Numbered from the stretch's first letter, positions 1 to 9,292 are shown. The stretch: 64,000 nt of DNA from Sphingomonas jejuensis (GCF_011927695.1 NZ_JAATJE010000001.1:1612001-1676000); one strand, 5' to 3'. Translations and numbers: made by a program. Notes: generated from the sequence alone by a model not told the origin.

Positions 1-18
1 TCGTCCCCAGCCGCTATT

Positions 19-30
19 GGTAGCGATACC
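19..30 (+). promoter_or_regulatory. LacI-type operator A upstream of GH43/GH9 operon
   Basis: GGTAGCGATACC is an imperfect palindrome (GGTA....TACC) lying 26 bp before the ATG of the first GH43 gene. Three related sites occur at 5112, 10794 and 11976, each in front of another xylan/xylose transcription unit, and a LacI-family regulator is encoded at 10.8-11.9 kb. The promoter for this operon is cut off by the window edge. Binding by that regulator is inferred from recurrence and position. Confidence 0.6.
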
Positions 31-56
31 GAGCCATCAGAGCCCCGGGGAGGATT

Positions 57-1778
57 ATGTTCAGATCTTTGTGTGTCGGGCTGCTTGCGTCTGTCGCCGC
101 CGGCTGTGCCTCGCTTCCGGCCGACCGCGCGGGGATCGATGCCGCAGGCCCCGGCCCGGTCGCCAGCTTCGACCGCTTCACATACTCCGGCAGCGATCCG
201 ACCGACACGGTGGCCCTTGGGTCAGGCGACTATCGCAATCCGATCCTCCAGGGCTTCTACCCGGATCCCAGCATCACCCGGGTCGGAGACGATTATTACC
301 TCGTCACCTCCACCTTCTCCTACTTTCCGGGCATCCCGGTGTTCCACAGCCGCGATCTCGTGACCTGGCGGCAGATCGGCAATGCGATCGACCGTCCGGG
401 CCAGCTTGATTTCGGCCGGCTGGGCCTGTCGCGCGGTGTGTTCGCGCCGACCATCGAGCACCGGAACGGCACCTTCTATATCCTCAACACCTGCGTCGAT
501 TGCGGCGACAATTTCGTCCTGACCGCAACCGATCCGGCAGGGCCGTGGAGCGATCCAACCTGGCTGCCCGATCTGCGCGGCGGCATCGATCCATCCTTCT
601 TCTTCGACGAAGACGGCAGCGCGTGGATCCTGAACAACGGCCCGCCCGAAGGCACGCCCCGCTACGAAGGGCATCGCGCCATCTGGATCCAGCGGTTCGA
701 CCTTGCCACGATGCAGACGACGGGGCCGCGCAAGGTGCTGGTCGACGGCGGCGTCGACCCCTCCACCAACCCCATCTGGATCGAAGGCCCGCACATCCTG
801 AAGAAGGATGGCTGGTACTACCTGCTCGCGGCGGAAGGCGGCACGGCCGTCAACCATTCGCAGGTGGCGCTTCGATCGCGCCGTCCGGACGGCCCCTACA
901 CGCCCAACCCCGCAAACCCGATCCTCACGCAAAGGGATCTGGCGGCCGACCGGTCCAACCCGATCACCTCGGCCGGCCATGCGGATCTTGTGCAGCTTCC
1001 GAACGGCGACTGGTGGGCCACCTTCCTGGCGGTGCGGCCCTATCGGGGCGATTTCTACAACACCGGGCGGGAGACCTTCCTGCTGCCGGTCCAATGGGTC
1101 GACGGGTGGCCCCGCATCACCCGTCCGGGCGAGCCGATCGCCACCGTCCACCCCCGCCCCGCCCTGCCGCGCAGCCCGGCAGGCTCCGTCCCGACGAACG
1201 GCCCGTTCACCGTCGCCTATGACTTCGCGGATGCGGAACTCGGGCCCGAGTGGATGATGATGCGCAATCCCGACGGACGCTGGTACCGGCTCGGCGATGG
1301 CGCCTTGCATCTTCAGGCTCGCGTCGCCGCGCTCGGCGACAACGGCAACCCGTCCTTCCTCGCGCGTCGCCAGCAGCACCGGGATGCCGTTGCCGAAACC
1401 ACGGTGCGCTTCGTGCCGGAGCGTGACGGCGACGAGGCCGGCCTGGTCGCCTTGCAGAGCGACGATCACTGGCTTTCGGTGACCATCGCCCATGTCGGCG
1501 GCCGCCCCGTGCTGCGCGCCGCTCTCCGCGACGGCAGCGACGATCCCGCAACCGGCCGCACTCTTGCGACGGCCCCGCTCCCGGGCGCTCCCGGCACACC
1601 GGTGGATCTCAGTATCACCGGCAACGCCCGGCGCTACCAGCTCGCGTGGCGCGCGGCAGGAACAGAATGGCGCACGCTTGCCGACGATATCGACCCCACC
1701 ATCCTCAGCACGGCGCATGCCGGCGGCTTCGTGGGTGCCGTCTTCGGCGTTTATGCGCACAGCGGCGCTTCCCGGTGA
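57..1778 (+). CDS. GH43 beta-xylosidase/alpha-L-arabinofuranosidase, lipoprotein
   Basis: 573-residue glycoside hydrolase family 43 enzyme, probably removing xylose or arabinose from xylan oligomers. The N-terminus has a short basic/hydrophobic stretch ending in Cys17 (VAAGC), which fits a lipoprotein anchored in the outer membrane facing the periplasm or the surface. The five-bladed propeller domain fills about residues 58-365. The expected acids are visible: Asp70 in FYPDPS (general base), Asp near 178 in GGIDPSFF (pKa modulator) and Glu near 243 in IEGPHI (general acid). Residues from about 390 onward look like the C-terminal concanavalin-like (GH43 C2) domain. A GGGGAGG ribosome site precedes ATG 57. 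Its stop overlaps the GTG of the GH9 gene by 4 bp. Exact substrate (xylosidase versus arabinofuranosidase) cannot be set from sequence alone. Confidence 0.9.
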   Translation: MFRSLCVGLLASVAAGCASLPADRAGIDAAGPGPVASFDRFTYSGSDPTDTVALGSGDYRNPILQGFYPDPSITRVGDDYYLVTSTFSYFPGIPVFHSRDLVTWRQIGNAIDRPGQLDFGRLGLSRGVFAPTIEHRNGTFYILNTCVDCGDNFVLTATDPAGPWSDPTWLPDLRGGIDPSFFFDEDGSAWILNNGPPEGTPRYEGHRAIWIQRFDLATMQTTGPRKVLVDGGVDPSTNPIWIEGPHILKKDGWYYLLAAEGGTAVNHSQVALRSRRPDGPYTPNPANPILTQRDLAADRSNPITSAGHADLVQLPNGDWWATFLAVRPYRGDFYNTGRETFLLPVQWVDGWPRITRPGEPIATVHPRPALPRSPAGSVPTNGPFTVAYDFADAELGPEWMMMRNPDGRWYRLGDGALHLQARVAALGDNGNPSFLARRQQHRDAVAETTVRFVPERDGDEAGLVALQSDDHWLSVTIAHVGGRPVLRAALRDGSDDPATGRTLATAPLPGAPGTPVDLSITGNARRYQLAWRAAGTEWRTLADDIDPTILSTAHAGGFVGAVFGVYAHSGASR

Positions 1779-3577
1779 GAACCGGGCTCGCCCTTGCCGC
1801 TGCATCGCTGCTGTGCGCGCCCGCCGCAGCGCAGCTGCACGTCAACCAGCTCGGCTACATTGCAGACGCTCCGAAGCGGGCGTTTGTGCAGTCGGACGCG
1901 ACTGCTCCGGTCGGATGGTCGGTTGTGGACGACGCCGGGCGGCCGGTGCTGACGGGGCAGAGCGTTCCGCTTGCGCCCGACGCGGCCGCGGGCGTGCCGC
2001 TGCACCGCATCGACCTCGACCCGCTCGCGATCGAGGGCGCCGACTACAGGCTGGTGGTTGGGGAGGAGCGGAGCGCACCATTCGCGGTCGGCCCCGCCAG
2101 GCTCTACGCGCCGCTTGCCCGCGATGCGCTCGGCTTCTTCTACCAGAATCGCGCCGGTACGCCGATCGAGGCGACATTTGCCGGCGGGGCGGAATGGGCG
2201 CGCCCGGCCGGACATCTGCCGGAGCGGGCGACCTGCTTTTCCGGAACCGACGATCGCGGCAATCGCTGGCCCGGTTGCGCATACACGCTCGACGTCACCG
2301 GCGGCTGGTATGATGCCGGCGACCACGGGAAATATGTGGTCAACGGTGGCATCAGTCTCTGGACGCTCCTGAACCTGCATGAATGGAGCGAAGCGGGCGG
2401 CCGCGCGCTGCCCGTCGCAGATGGCGCGCTGCCGCTGCCGGAGGCTGGAAACGGCGTCTCCGACCTGCTGGACCATGCGCGCTGGCAGATGGAGTTCATG
2501 CTGGCGATGCAGGTGCCGGCCGACACGCGGTTGAGCCTGCCCGTCGATCAGGCCCCCGGCACCGCACCGCTCCGCTTTTCCACCGTGGAAGCAGGTGGGA
2601 TGGCGCATCACAAGGTCGCGGATGTCGCCTGGACGGCGCTTCCAATGCGTCCTGATCGCGATCCGCAGCCGCGCTTCCTCTATCCGCCATCGACTGCGGC
2701 CACGCTCAACCTCGCGGCGACCGCCGCACAATGTGCACGGGTGTGGCGTGACCTCGATCCCACCTTCGCTGCCCGCTGCCGCGCCGCCGCGGTCGCCGCC
2801 TGGAATGCGGCCGAGCGCAATCCGCGCATCCTCGCGCATGATTTCGCCGGCAGCGGCAGCTACGGCGACGGCGATCTATCGGACGAGCGCTTCTGGGCGG
2901 CGGCCGAACTCTTCGCCACCACCGGTGATGCGCGCTTCGCCGCCGTCGTGCGCCAATCGCCCTTCTGGCGACAGCCGATCGCGGCGGAGCCCGGCTGGGC
3001 ATCGGTCGCCCCGCTCGGCCTGATCAGCATCGCCGTTGCGGGGCCGGACAGCGACGCCGCGACCGCGCGAACGATGCTGGTGGACGCGGCGCGCCGCTGG
3101 GCAGCGGAGGCGCCGACCAGCGCGGTCGGCATCCCCTATGCCGGCACCCGTTATCAATGGGGATCGAACAGCAACCTGCTCAACCGGGCGATGATCCTTG
3201 CCATGGCGGCGGGCTGGACGGGCGATCAAGCGCTTGAGCGGCCGGCGATCGCGGTCATGGACTATCTGCTCGGCGCCAACCCCCTCGGGATGTCCTATGT
3301 CACCGGCTACGGTGTGCGGCGGATGGAGAACCCGCATCACCGCTTCTGGGCGCGCCAGCTCGACGCCAGCTATCCACCGCCCCCGCCCGGCGTCCTGTCC
3401 GGCGGACCCAATAACCAGGCGATGAGCGACGATGTCGCAAAGGAGCTTCGCGGCCGCTGCGCCGCCCAGCAATGCTGGCGGGACGATGCGCGCGCCTTTT
3501 CGATGAACGAGGTCGCGATCAACTGGAACGCGCCGCTCGCCTGGATGGCGGCGTGGATGGCGGGGGATCGGCCCTGA
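1775..3577 (+). CDS. GH9 endoglucanase/exo-glucosidase with N-terminal Ig-like domain
   Basis: 600-residue glycoside hydrolase family 9 protein. I start it at GTG 1775, in a GTGA overlap with the preceding stop, because this gives a clean Sec signal peptide (MRTGLALAAASLLCAPAAAQ) followed at once by the LHVNQLGY opening of the CelD-type Ig-like domain. The (alpha/alpha)6 catalytic domain carries the GGWYDAGDHGKY signature with Asp180 and Asp183, the NPHHRFWARQ segment, and the terminal NEVAINWNAPL block with Glu579 as the proton donor. Family members hydrolyse beta-1,4-glucans; in a xylan locus it may act on mixed cell-wall glucans. It is likely periplasmic or secreted and translationally coupled to the GH43 gene. 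Confidence 0.9.
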   Translation: MRTGLALAAASLLCAPAAAQLHVNQLGYIADAPKRAFVQSDATAPVGWSVVDDAGRPVLTGQSVPLAPDAAAGVPLHRIDLDPLAIEGADYRLVVGEERSAPFAVGPARLYAPLARDALGFFYQNRAGTPIEATFAGGAEWARPAGHLPERATCFSGTDDRGNRWPGCAYTLDVTGGWYDAGDHGKYVVNGGISLWTLLNLHEWSEAGGRALPVADGALPLPEAGNGVSDLLDHARWQMEFMLAMQVPADTRLSLPVDQAPGTAPLRFSTVEAGGMAHHKVADVAWTALPMRPDRDPQPRFLYPPSTAATLNLAATAAQCARVWRDLDPTFAARCRAAAVAAWNAAERNPRILAHDFAGSGSYGDGDLSDERFWAAAELFATTGDARFAAVVRQSPFWRQPIAAEPGWASVAPLGLISIAVAGPDSDAATARTMLVDAARRWAAEAPTSAVGIPYAGTRYQWGSNSNLLNRAMILAMAAGWTGDQALERPAIAVMDYLLGANPLGMSYVTGYGVRRMENPHHRFWARQLDASYPPPPPGVLSGGPNNQAMSDDVAKELRGRCAAQQCWRDDARAFSMNEVAINWNAPLAWMAAWMAGDRP

Positions 3578-5109
3578 CCCTGGCTGCCCCCATCGACCAT
3601 GTTGTCATCGTCGGCGGGGGCACCGCCGGCTGGATGACGGCGGCGGCGACCGCCCATGTCCTCGCCAACGGCCGGCGCCGCATCACCCTCGTCGAATCGG
3701 ACGACATCGGCACGATCGGCGTCGGCGAAGCGACCATTCCGCCGATCCGCGCCTTCAACGCCCGCATCGGCGTCGACGAGGCTGGCTTCGTCGCCGCGAC
3801 CGGCGCGACCTTCAAGCTTGGCATCGAATTCCGTGGCTGGGGTGACCGGGACGGCCGCTATCTCCACCCCTTTGGCGATCCCGGCCATGATTTCAGCGGG
3901 GTGCCCTTCCACCAGGTTTGGCTGAAGCATCGCCACCGTCCGGACGTCGGGCCGCTTCAACGCTACTGGATGTCGGCGGTCGCCGCCGATGACGCGCGGT
4001 TCGATCGCCCGCGTGCCGACCCTTCGCTTCCCATTTCGCAGCTCAACTACGCCTATCACTTCGATGCGGGCCTTTATGCCGCCCATCTGCGTCGCGTTGC
4101 GGAGGCAGGCGGGATCCGCCGCGTGGAAGGGCGTGTCGCCGCCGTCGATCAGCATGGGGAGAACGGGCATGTGACGTATCTCCGCCTCGCCGACGGCCGA
4201 CTGATCGACGGCGATCTCTTCATCGACTGCTCCGGCTTTCGCAGCCTGCTGCTCGGCGGGACCATGGCGGTGCCGTTCCAGGACTGGTCCCACTGGCTCC
4301 CGTGCGACCGGGCGGTGACGGTGCCGAGCGCGCGGCGCGATCCGCTGCTGCCCGTCACGCGCAGCACTGCGCGGACCGCGGGCTGGCAGTGGCGCATTCC
4401 GTTGCAGCATCGCACGGGCAACGGCCTCGTCTATTCGAGCGCGCATCTGGACGAGGACGCGGCCGCCGGCATGCTCATGGCCGGCCTTGACGGACCGGCT
4501 CTCGGCGATCCCCGTCCGCTGTCGTTCCGCACCGGTCGACGCGCCCGCTTCTGGCACCGCAATGTGGTTGCGATCGGCCTGTCGGCCGGCTTCCTCGAAC
4601 CGCTCGAATCGACCAGCATCCATCTCGTCCAGTCGGGCATCCAGAAGCTGCTGGCCCTGTTCCCCGACCGCGGCTTCGCGCCTGTTGAGGTGGACGAGTA
4701 CAACCGGCTGATGACGGCGCAGTTCGATGCCGTCCGCGATTTCGTGATCCTCCACTACAAGGCGAACGGCCGGGTCGGCGAACCCTTCTGGGACGCGCTG
4801 CGGACGATGGCCGTCCCGGACAGCCTCGCCAGCCGGATCAACCTTTTCCGGGAAAAGGGTCGCCTGTTCCGCTACGATGACGACCTGTTCTCGGTCGCGA
4901 GCTGGGTGGCGGTGCTCACCGGCCAAGGGATCTGGCCGCGCGGTCATGACCCGCTGGTCGACTCGCTCGACGACCAGCGTGTGCTCGCAGCCCTCGCCGG
5001 CCTTGCCGACGCTTACTCGCGAACCGCCGCGGCGATGCCGGCGCACGACCGCTTCGTGGATTACCTCCGTGCCTCCGCCCCTGCGCTTGACACCCGCGCT
5101 GCATCATGA
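3553..5109 (+). CDS. Tryptophan-halogenase-family flavoprotein
   Basis: About 518 residues. It has the flavin-binding VIVGGGTAGWMTAAA loop near the N-terminus, the WQWRIP signature of flavin-dependent halogenases (about residues 278-283) and a lysine at about 88 (TFKLGIEF) where the catalytic lysine of this family sits. These are the hallmark residues, so it looks intact. The family oxidises chloride or bromide through FADH2 to a hypohalous acid that reacts on the lysine; the reductase partner is not in this window. GTG 3553 is preferred as start (25-bp overlap with the GH9 stop) because an earlier start would add a non-conserved tail. Relatives are often found in carbohydrate/TonB-receptor loci of Caulobacterales, sphingomonads and Xanthomonas, where their native substrate is unknown. 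No signal peptide is seen. Confidence 0.85.
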   Translation: MDGGGSALTLAAPIDHVVIVGGGTAGWMTAAATAHVLANGRRRITLVESDDIGTIGVGEATIPPIRAFNARIGVDEAGFVAATGATFKLGIEFRGWGDRDGRYLHPFGDPGHDFSGVPFHQVWLKHRHRPDVGPLQRYWMSAVAADDARFDRPRADPSLPISQLNYAYHFDAGLYAAHLRRVAEAGGIRRVEGRVAAVDQHGENGHVTYLRLADGRLIDGDLFIDCSGFRSLLLGGTMAVPFQDWSHWLPCDRAVTVPSARRDPLLPVTRSTARTAGWQWRIPLQHRTGNGLVYSSAHLDEDAAAGMLMAGLDGPALGDPRPLSFRTGRRARFWHRNVVAIGLSAGFLEPLESTSIHLVQSGIQKLLALFPDRGFAPVEVDEYNRLMTAQFDAVRDFVILHYKANGRVGEPFWDALRTMAVPDSLASRINLFREKGRLFRYDDDLFSVASWVAVLTGQGIWPRGHDPLVDSLDDQRVLAALAGLADAYSRTAAAMPAHDRFVDYLRASAPALDTRAAS

Positions 5110-5123
5110 GCGTTAGCGCTACC
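5087..5123 (+). promoter_or_regulatory. Internal promoter and LacI-type operator B
   Basis: A perfect TTGACA at 5087-5092 lies inside the last codons of the halogenase gene. It is followed at 5112-5123 by GTTAGCGCTACC, whose core TAGCGCTA (5114-5121) is an exact palindrome. Spacing from the -35-like box to the operator is 19 bp, as at the other sites (14-21 bp), so the operator would sit on or just behind the -10 region. No good -10 hexamer is visible, which is common in alphaproteobacteria. It would let the esterase, dehydrogenase and xylanase genes be transcribed independently under the same repressor. Confidence 0.55.
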
Positions 5124-5150
5124 GGAAAGCGGGCAGCGAGGCGCATCAGC

Positions 5151-6395
5151 ATGGCCGGCATCATGAGCATCTGGAGGCTGGCGACCGCCGCCGCCCTTCT
5201 GCTCGCCGTTGTCGTTCCGGCGCAGGCGCAGGCCCGCTGGATCGCGGGCTGGGCGAGCGCGCAGATGATCCCGGAAGGGGAAAATGCGCTCGAACCCCGG
5301 CTGCTGAACGATGCGACGCTGCGCCAGGTGGTCCGGGTCACTGTCGGCGGGAGGGCCGTCCGCGTGCTCCTGTCCAACAGCTTCGGCAACGCGCCGCTCA
5401 CGGTCGGCGCCGCCCATCTCGCGCCCGCCGCGCCCGGCGGCGCGATCGTGGCCGGCGGTCAGCCGATCCTCTTCGCGGGCAGGCCGAGCGTGACGATCCC
5501 GGCCGGCGCGCAGATGCTGTCTGACCCCGTGGCGATGCCGGTCCAGGCCTTGTCGAGCCTTGCCGTCAGCCTGCACCTGCCCGATCCGCCGGCGCGGCAG
5601 ACCGGCCACCCCGGTGCGCGCGCCACATCCTATCTGGCGTCCGGCAACCATGTCGCCGCCGCCCGCCTTCCGGACGCGCGGACCATCACCCGCTGGTATC
5701 AGCTCGCCGCCCTGCTGGTCGATGCAGGGCCGAACGCGCGGGCGGTGGTGACGCTCGGCGACTCCATCACGGACGGATACGGCACCACCACGGACGGCAA
5801 TGGACGCTGGCCCGACCGGCTTGCGGAACGCCTCCAGTCCCGTCCCGCGCTCCGGGACGTGGCCGTCCTCAACATGGGGATCGGCGGCAACCGGCTTTTG
5901 CGTGACGGGCTCGGTCCAAGCGCGCTGGCGCGGCTTGAACGCGACGTGCTCGCGCAACCGGGCGCCGCCTATCTGATCCTGCTGCAAGGCGTGAACGATC
6001 TGGGCACGCTGACCCGCGACGCTCCCGCCTCCGCAGAGGCGCACGCGGCGCTGGTCGCTGGCCTGATCGGCGGCTTCGGGCAGATCGTCGATCGTGCCCA
6101 TGCCCACGGCATCCAGGTCATCGGCGCAACCATCCCGCCCTACGGCGCCAGCGCCTATTATCATCCGGGCCCCGCGTCGGAGGCCGATCGCCAGGCGATC
6201 AACCGCTGGATCCGCACCAGCGGCCGGTTCGATGCCGTGGTCGACCTGGATGCCTTGATGCGTGATCCCGCCGACCCCACCCGGCTGCTCGCGCGTTTTG
6301 ATTCGGGAGACGGGCTCCACCCCTCCGCCGAAGGTTACCGCGCGATCGCCGATGCCATCCCGCTGGCGCTGTTCGAGCGCCGCCCCCCTCGCTGA
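5151..6395 (+). CDS. SGNH/GDSL hydrolase, probable secreted carbohydrate esterase
   Basis: 414-residue SGNH-fold hydrolase. The signal peptide runs MAGIMSIWRLATAAALLLAV and is cleaved after a VPAQAQA stretch. The catalytic blocks are visible: LGDSITDGYG with nucleophile Ser205, GIGGNRLL, QGVNDLG, and the final DGLHPSAEGY with Asp387 and His390. In a xylan locus the plausible role is deacetylation of acetyl-xylan or release of another acyl group. An upstream in-frame ATG at 5106 overlaps the halogenase stop, but an operator-like palindrome sits at 5112-5123, between 5106 and 5151, and the signal peptide fits a start at 5151 (or 5163), so I use 5151. The downstream dehydrogenase gene follows after 15 bp. 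Confidence 0.82.
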   Translation: MAGIMSIWRLATAAALLLAVVVPAQAQARWIAGWASAQMIPEGENALEPRLLNDATLRQVVRVTVGGRAVRVLLSNSFGNAPLTVGAAHLAPAAPGGAIVAGGQPILFAGRPSVTIPAGAQMLSDPVAMPVQALSSLAVSLHLPDPPARQTGHPGARATSYLASGNHVAAARLPDARTITRWYQLAALLVDAGPNARAVVTLGDSITDGYGTTTDGNGRWPDRLAERLQSRPALRDVAVLNMGIGGNRLLRDGLGPSALARLERDVLAQPGAAYLILLQGVNDLGTLTRDAPASAEAHAALVAGLIGGFGQIVDRAHAHGIQVIGATIPPYGASAYYHPGPASEADRQAINRWIRTSGRFDAVVDLDALMRDPADPTRLLARFDSGDGLHPSAEGYRAIADAIPLALFERRPPR

Positions 6396-6410
6396 CGAAA
6401 GGATTTCATC

Positions 6411-7988
6411 ATGGACACTCAGATCAGGGGCGACATGTTCATCGGCGCCGATGCCGTCGCCGGCACCGCGGGCGAGCTCCACGCCATCGATCCCGCCAGC
6501 GGTCAGACGCTCGATCCGGTTTATCGCGGCGCCACCCGCGACCAGCTCGATCGCGCCTGCGCGCTCGCCGACGATGCCTTCGACAGCTACCGTGAGACCG
6601 CACCGGACGTGCGCGCGGCCTTCCTGGAGGCGATCGCCGACAACATCATGGCGCTCGGCGATGCGCTGATCGAGCGCGCCATGGCGGAAACCGGGCTCCC
6701 CCGCCCGCGGCTGGAAGGCGAGCGCGGCCGCACCTGTGGTCAGCTGAAGCTGTTCGCTCAGGTCGTGCGCGATGGCCGGCATCTGGACGTGCGGATCGAT
6801 CCGGCGCTGCCCGATCGTCAGCCGCAGCCCCGCCCGGACCTTCGCCTGCGCAAGATCGCGATCGGCCCGGTCGCCGTGTTCGGCGCGTCCAACTTCCCGC
6901 TCGCCTTCTCCGTGGCGGGCGGCGACACCGCCTCCGCGCTCGCTGCCGGCTGCCCGGTGGTCGCAAAGGCGCACCCGGCGCATCCCGGCACGTCGGAGCT
7001 GGTCGGCCGTGCCGTCCGCGACGCGGTCGCCGGCGCCGGCCTGCCGGAGGGCGTCTTCTCCCTGGTCATGGACACAGGGTACGAGATCGGCGGCGCGCTG
7101 GTCACCGATCCGCGCATCAAGGCGGTCGGCTTCACCGGCTCGCGCCGCGGCGGCCTGGCGCTCTGGCGCATGGCGCAGGATCGGCCGGAGCCGATCCCTT
7201 TCTATGGTGAGATGAGCTCGATCAATCCGGTCCTGCTGCTTCCCGAGGCGCTCGGCGCCCGCGCCGACGCCATCGCCCGCGGTTTCGTACAATCGCTCGC
7301 GCTCGGCGCCGGTCAGTTCTGCACCAATCCCGGCTTGGTGCTGGCGCTCGCCGGCGAGCCGCTCGACCGCTTCGTCTCGACCGCCGCCGAGGCGCTGTCC
7401 GCGCTCCCCGCCGCGACCATGCTCACGCCCGGCATCGCGGATGCCTACCGCGCCGGCGTCGCCGCCATCGCGAAGTCGGACGCTGTCGAAACGGTCGCCC
7501 GTGGTCAGGAGGGTCACGCCCACAGCTGCCAGGCGGCCCTGTTCGTCACGGACGCACCCCGCTTCCTTGCCGAACATGCGCTTCAGGACGAGATCTTCGG
7601 CGCCGCCTCCCTCGTCGTGCGCTGCGCCGACCTTCACGAGATGCGCGCGGTGATCGATGCGCTGGAAGGGCAGCTCACCGCCGCCATCCACATGGATGCA
7701 GGCGACCATGATGCCGCCCGCACGCTCCTGCCGCGGCTGGAGCGCCGGGTGGGCCGCATCCTCGTCAACGGCTTCGGCACGGGCGTGGAGGTGGCGCATG
7801 CCATGGTCCACGGCGGTCCCTTCCCGGCCACGTCGGATCCGCGCACCACGTCGGTCGGCAGCCTCGCCATCGACCGCTTCCTGCGCCCGGTGGCCTATCA
7901 GGACCTGCCGGATGATCTGCTCGCTCCCGCGCTGAAGGAGGCCAATCCGCTCGGGATTGAGCGGCTGGTCGACGGCAAGCGGGGCTGA
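6411..7988 (+). CDS. Alpha-ketoglutaric semialdehyde (2,5-dioxovalerate) dehydrogenase
   Basis: 525-residue aldehyde dehydrogenase superfamily member that oxidises 2-oxoglutarate semialdehyde to 2-oxoglutarate, the last step of oxidative (Weimberg-type) pentose and hexarate routes. Evidence: the [15 protein letters not shown] and [10 protein letters not shown] segments typical of this subfamily, catalytic Cys304 in [11 protein letters not shown] and Glu267 in FYGEMSS. No pentose dehydrogenase, lactonase or sugar-acid dehydratase is present in this window, so its substrate must come from genes elsewhere. An AAAGGA ribosome site precedes ATG 6411. It is cytoplasmic and sits 2 bp before the GH10 gene. 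Confidence 0.88.
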   Translation: MDTQIRGDMFIGADAVAGTAGELHAIDPASGQTLDPVYRGATRDQLDRACALADDAFDSYRETAPDVRAAFLEAIADNIMALGDALIERAMAETGLPRPRLEGERGRTCGQLKLFAQVVRDGRHLDVRIDPALPDRQPQPRPDLRLRKIAIGPVAVFGASNFPLAFSVAGGDTASALAAGCPVVAKAHPAHPGTSELVGRAVRDAVAGAGLPEGVFSLVMDTGYEIGGALVTDPRIKAVGFTGSRRGGLALWRMAQDRPEPIPFYGEMSSINPVLLLPEALGARADAIARGFVQSLALGAGQFCTNPGLVLALAGEPLDRFVSTAAEALSALPAATMLTPGIADAYRAGVAAIAKSDAVETVARGQEGHAHSCQAALFVTDAPRFLAEHALQDEIFGAASLVVRCADLHEMRAVIDALEGQLTAAIHMDAGDHDAARTLLPRLERRVGRILVNGFGTGVEVAHAMVHGGPFPATSDPRTTSVGSLAIDRFLRPVAYQDLPDDLLAPALKEANPLGIERLVDGKRG

Positions 7989-7990
7989 TC

Positions 7991-9193
7991 GTGGACGGCG
8001 CCACCGTCGCATCGTTGCCGCTCCTCGACCGGCGGCAGGGTCTGGCGTTCCTCGGCGGCCTGGCGCTGACCGGATGTGCGACCGCCGGCGGCATCGCGCC
8101 CGCTGGCGCGGCGGGGCCTGTTCCCGCCGCGCCCGGGTCGCTGGCGGCCACCGCCTCGGCGCGGGGTCGCCGCTTCGGCTCCGCGGTCGCCTGGGGGCGG
8201 CCCGGTGCCGATCGCGGATCGTTCGCGAACCCCGCCTATGCCGCGCTATTGAAGCGGGACTGCACGCTGCTCGTTGCGGAGAACGAGATGAAGTGGCAGG
8301 CGCTCCGCCCGGCCGCGGACCGCTACGCCTTTGATCGGTTCGACGCGATCATGGCCTGGTCCGATGCCAGCGGCATGGTGATGCGCGGCCACAATCTTCT
8401 CTGGCATCAGGACAAATGGCTGCCACGCTGGCTGTTCAGCCATTCCTTCGGGACAGATCCGGCGGCCGAGGGGCGTCGCCTGATCGTCGACCATATCGAC
8501 ACCGTCTGCGCGCGCTACGGCACCCGCATCCCCAGCTACGACGTGGTGAACGAGGCGGTACGCCCCGACGACGGCGGCCTCTACGATACGCCGCTGTCCC
8601 GCGCGATCGGCAGCGCGGAGGCGACCATCGACCTCGCCTTCCGCACCGCGCGCGCGGCTGCACCGCAGGCCGAGCTCGTCTACAACGACTATATGAGCTG
8701 GGAGCCCGGCAACGGCGCGCACCGCGACGGCGTCCTGCGGCTCCTGCGCGGCTTTCGGGAGCGCGACGTGCCGGTCGACGCACTCGGCATCCAGTCGCAT
8801 CTGGTGACGCAATCGGACGCCGCGGACGGTGGTGCGGCGGCGCTGACGGACGATTGGCGGCGTTTCGTCGATGCCGTGGTCGCCATGGATTACCGGCTGC
8901 TGATCACCGAGCTGGACGTGCGCGACAACAACCTGCCCGCCGATCCGGCCGTGCGGGACAGGGTCGTCGCCGGCTATGCCCGCGCCTATCTCGACGTCAT
9001 GCTCGCCTACCCGCAGCTGCGCGACGTGCTCGCCTGGGGCATGTGCGATCGCTACAGCTGGATCGAGGGCTTCGAGGCCCGCAGCGATGGCGCGCCGCGC
9101 CGCCCCTGCCCTTATGACGCGCAGTTCCGCGCCAAGCCGCTCCGCGACGCGATCAACGCCAGTCTGGAGGCCGCCGCGCCGCTGCCAGCCTGA
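7991..9193 (+). CDS. GH10 endo-1,4-beta-xylanase, Tat-type lipoprotein signal
   Basis: 400-residue glycoside hydrolase family 10 xylanase. Catalytic residues are present: acid/base Glu188 in YDVVNEAV and nucleophile Glu307 in LLITELDV; the HNLLWHQDKWLP segment is also typical. The N-terminus reads LLDRRQGLAFLGGLALTGC, a twin-arginine motif followed by a lipobox (LTGC), suggesting Tat export of a folded, lipid-anchored enzyme. The start is GTG 7991, 2 bp after the stop of the dehydrogenase gene. It cuts the xylan backbone into oligomers that the GH43 enzymes of the same locus can finish. A strong hairpin terminator follows at 9240. Confidence 0.9.
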   Translation: MDGATVASLPLLDRRQGLAFLGGLALTGCATAGGIAPAGAAGPVPAAPGSLAATASARGRRFGSAVAWGRPGADRGSFANPAYAALLKRDCTLLVAENEMKWQALRPAADRYAFDRFDAIMAWSDASGMVMRGHNLLWHQDKWLPRWLFSHSFGTDPAAEGRRLIVDHIDTVCARYGTRIPSYDVVNEAVRPDDGGLYDTPLSRAIGSAEATIDLAFRTARAAAPQAELVYNDYMSWEPGNGAHRDGVLRLLRGFRERDVPVDALGIQSHLVTQSDAADGGAAALTDDWRRFVDAVVAMDYRLLITELDVRDNNLPADPAVRDRVVAGYARAYLDVMLAYPQLRDVLAWGMCDRYSWIEGFEARSDGAPRRPCPYDAQFRAKPLRDAINASLEAAAPLPA

Positions 9194-9239
9194 CGGCGTG
9201 GCTGATCGATCGGCAATCGCACCCGTGCCGAACAGCATG

Positions 9240-9269
9240 AAGGCCGCGCCGGTCGCCCGGCGCGGCCTT
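9240..9269. terminator. Bidirectional rho-independent-like terminator
   Basis: A perfect 13-bp stem AAGGCCGCGCCGG (9240-9252) pairs with CCGGCGCGGCCTT (9257-9269) around a TCGC loop. It lies between the convergent xylanase and sugar-transporter genes and has A residues on one side and T residues on the other, so it can stop transcripts from both directions. Confidence 0.8.
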
Positions 9270-9292
9270 CCTGTTTGCGACGGATCGCGGGA

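Noticed and set aside
5061-8012. A 983-codon open frame on the minus strand
   Set aside because: It is the mirror of the esterase and dehydrogenase genes in high-GC DNA; composition is Arg/Gly/Ala-rich with no domain, while both plus-strand genes carry full catalytic motifs.
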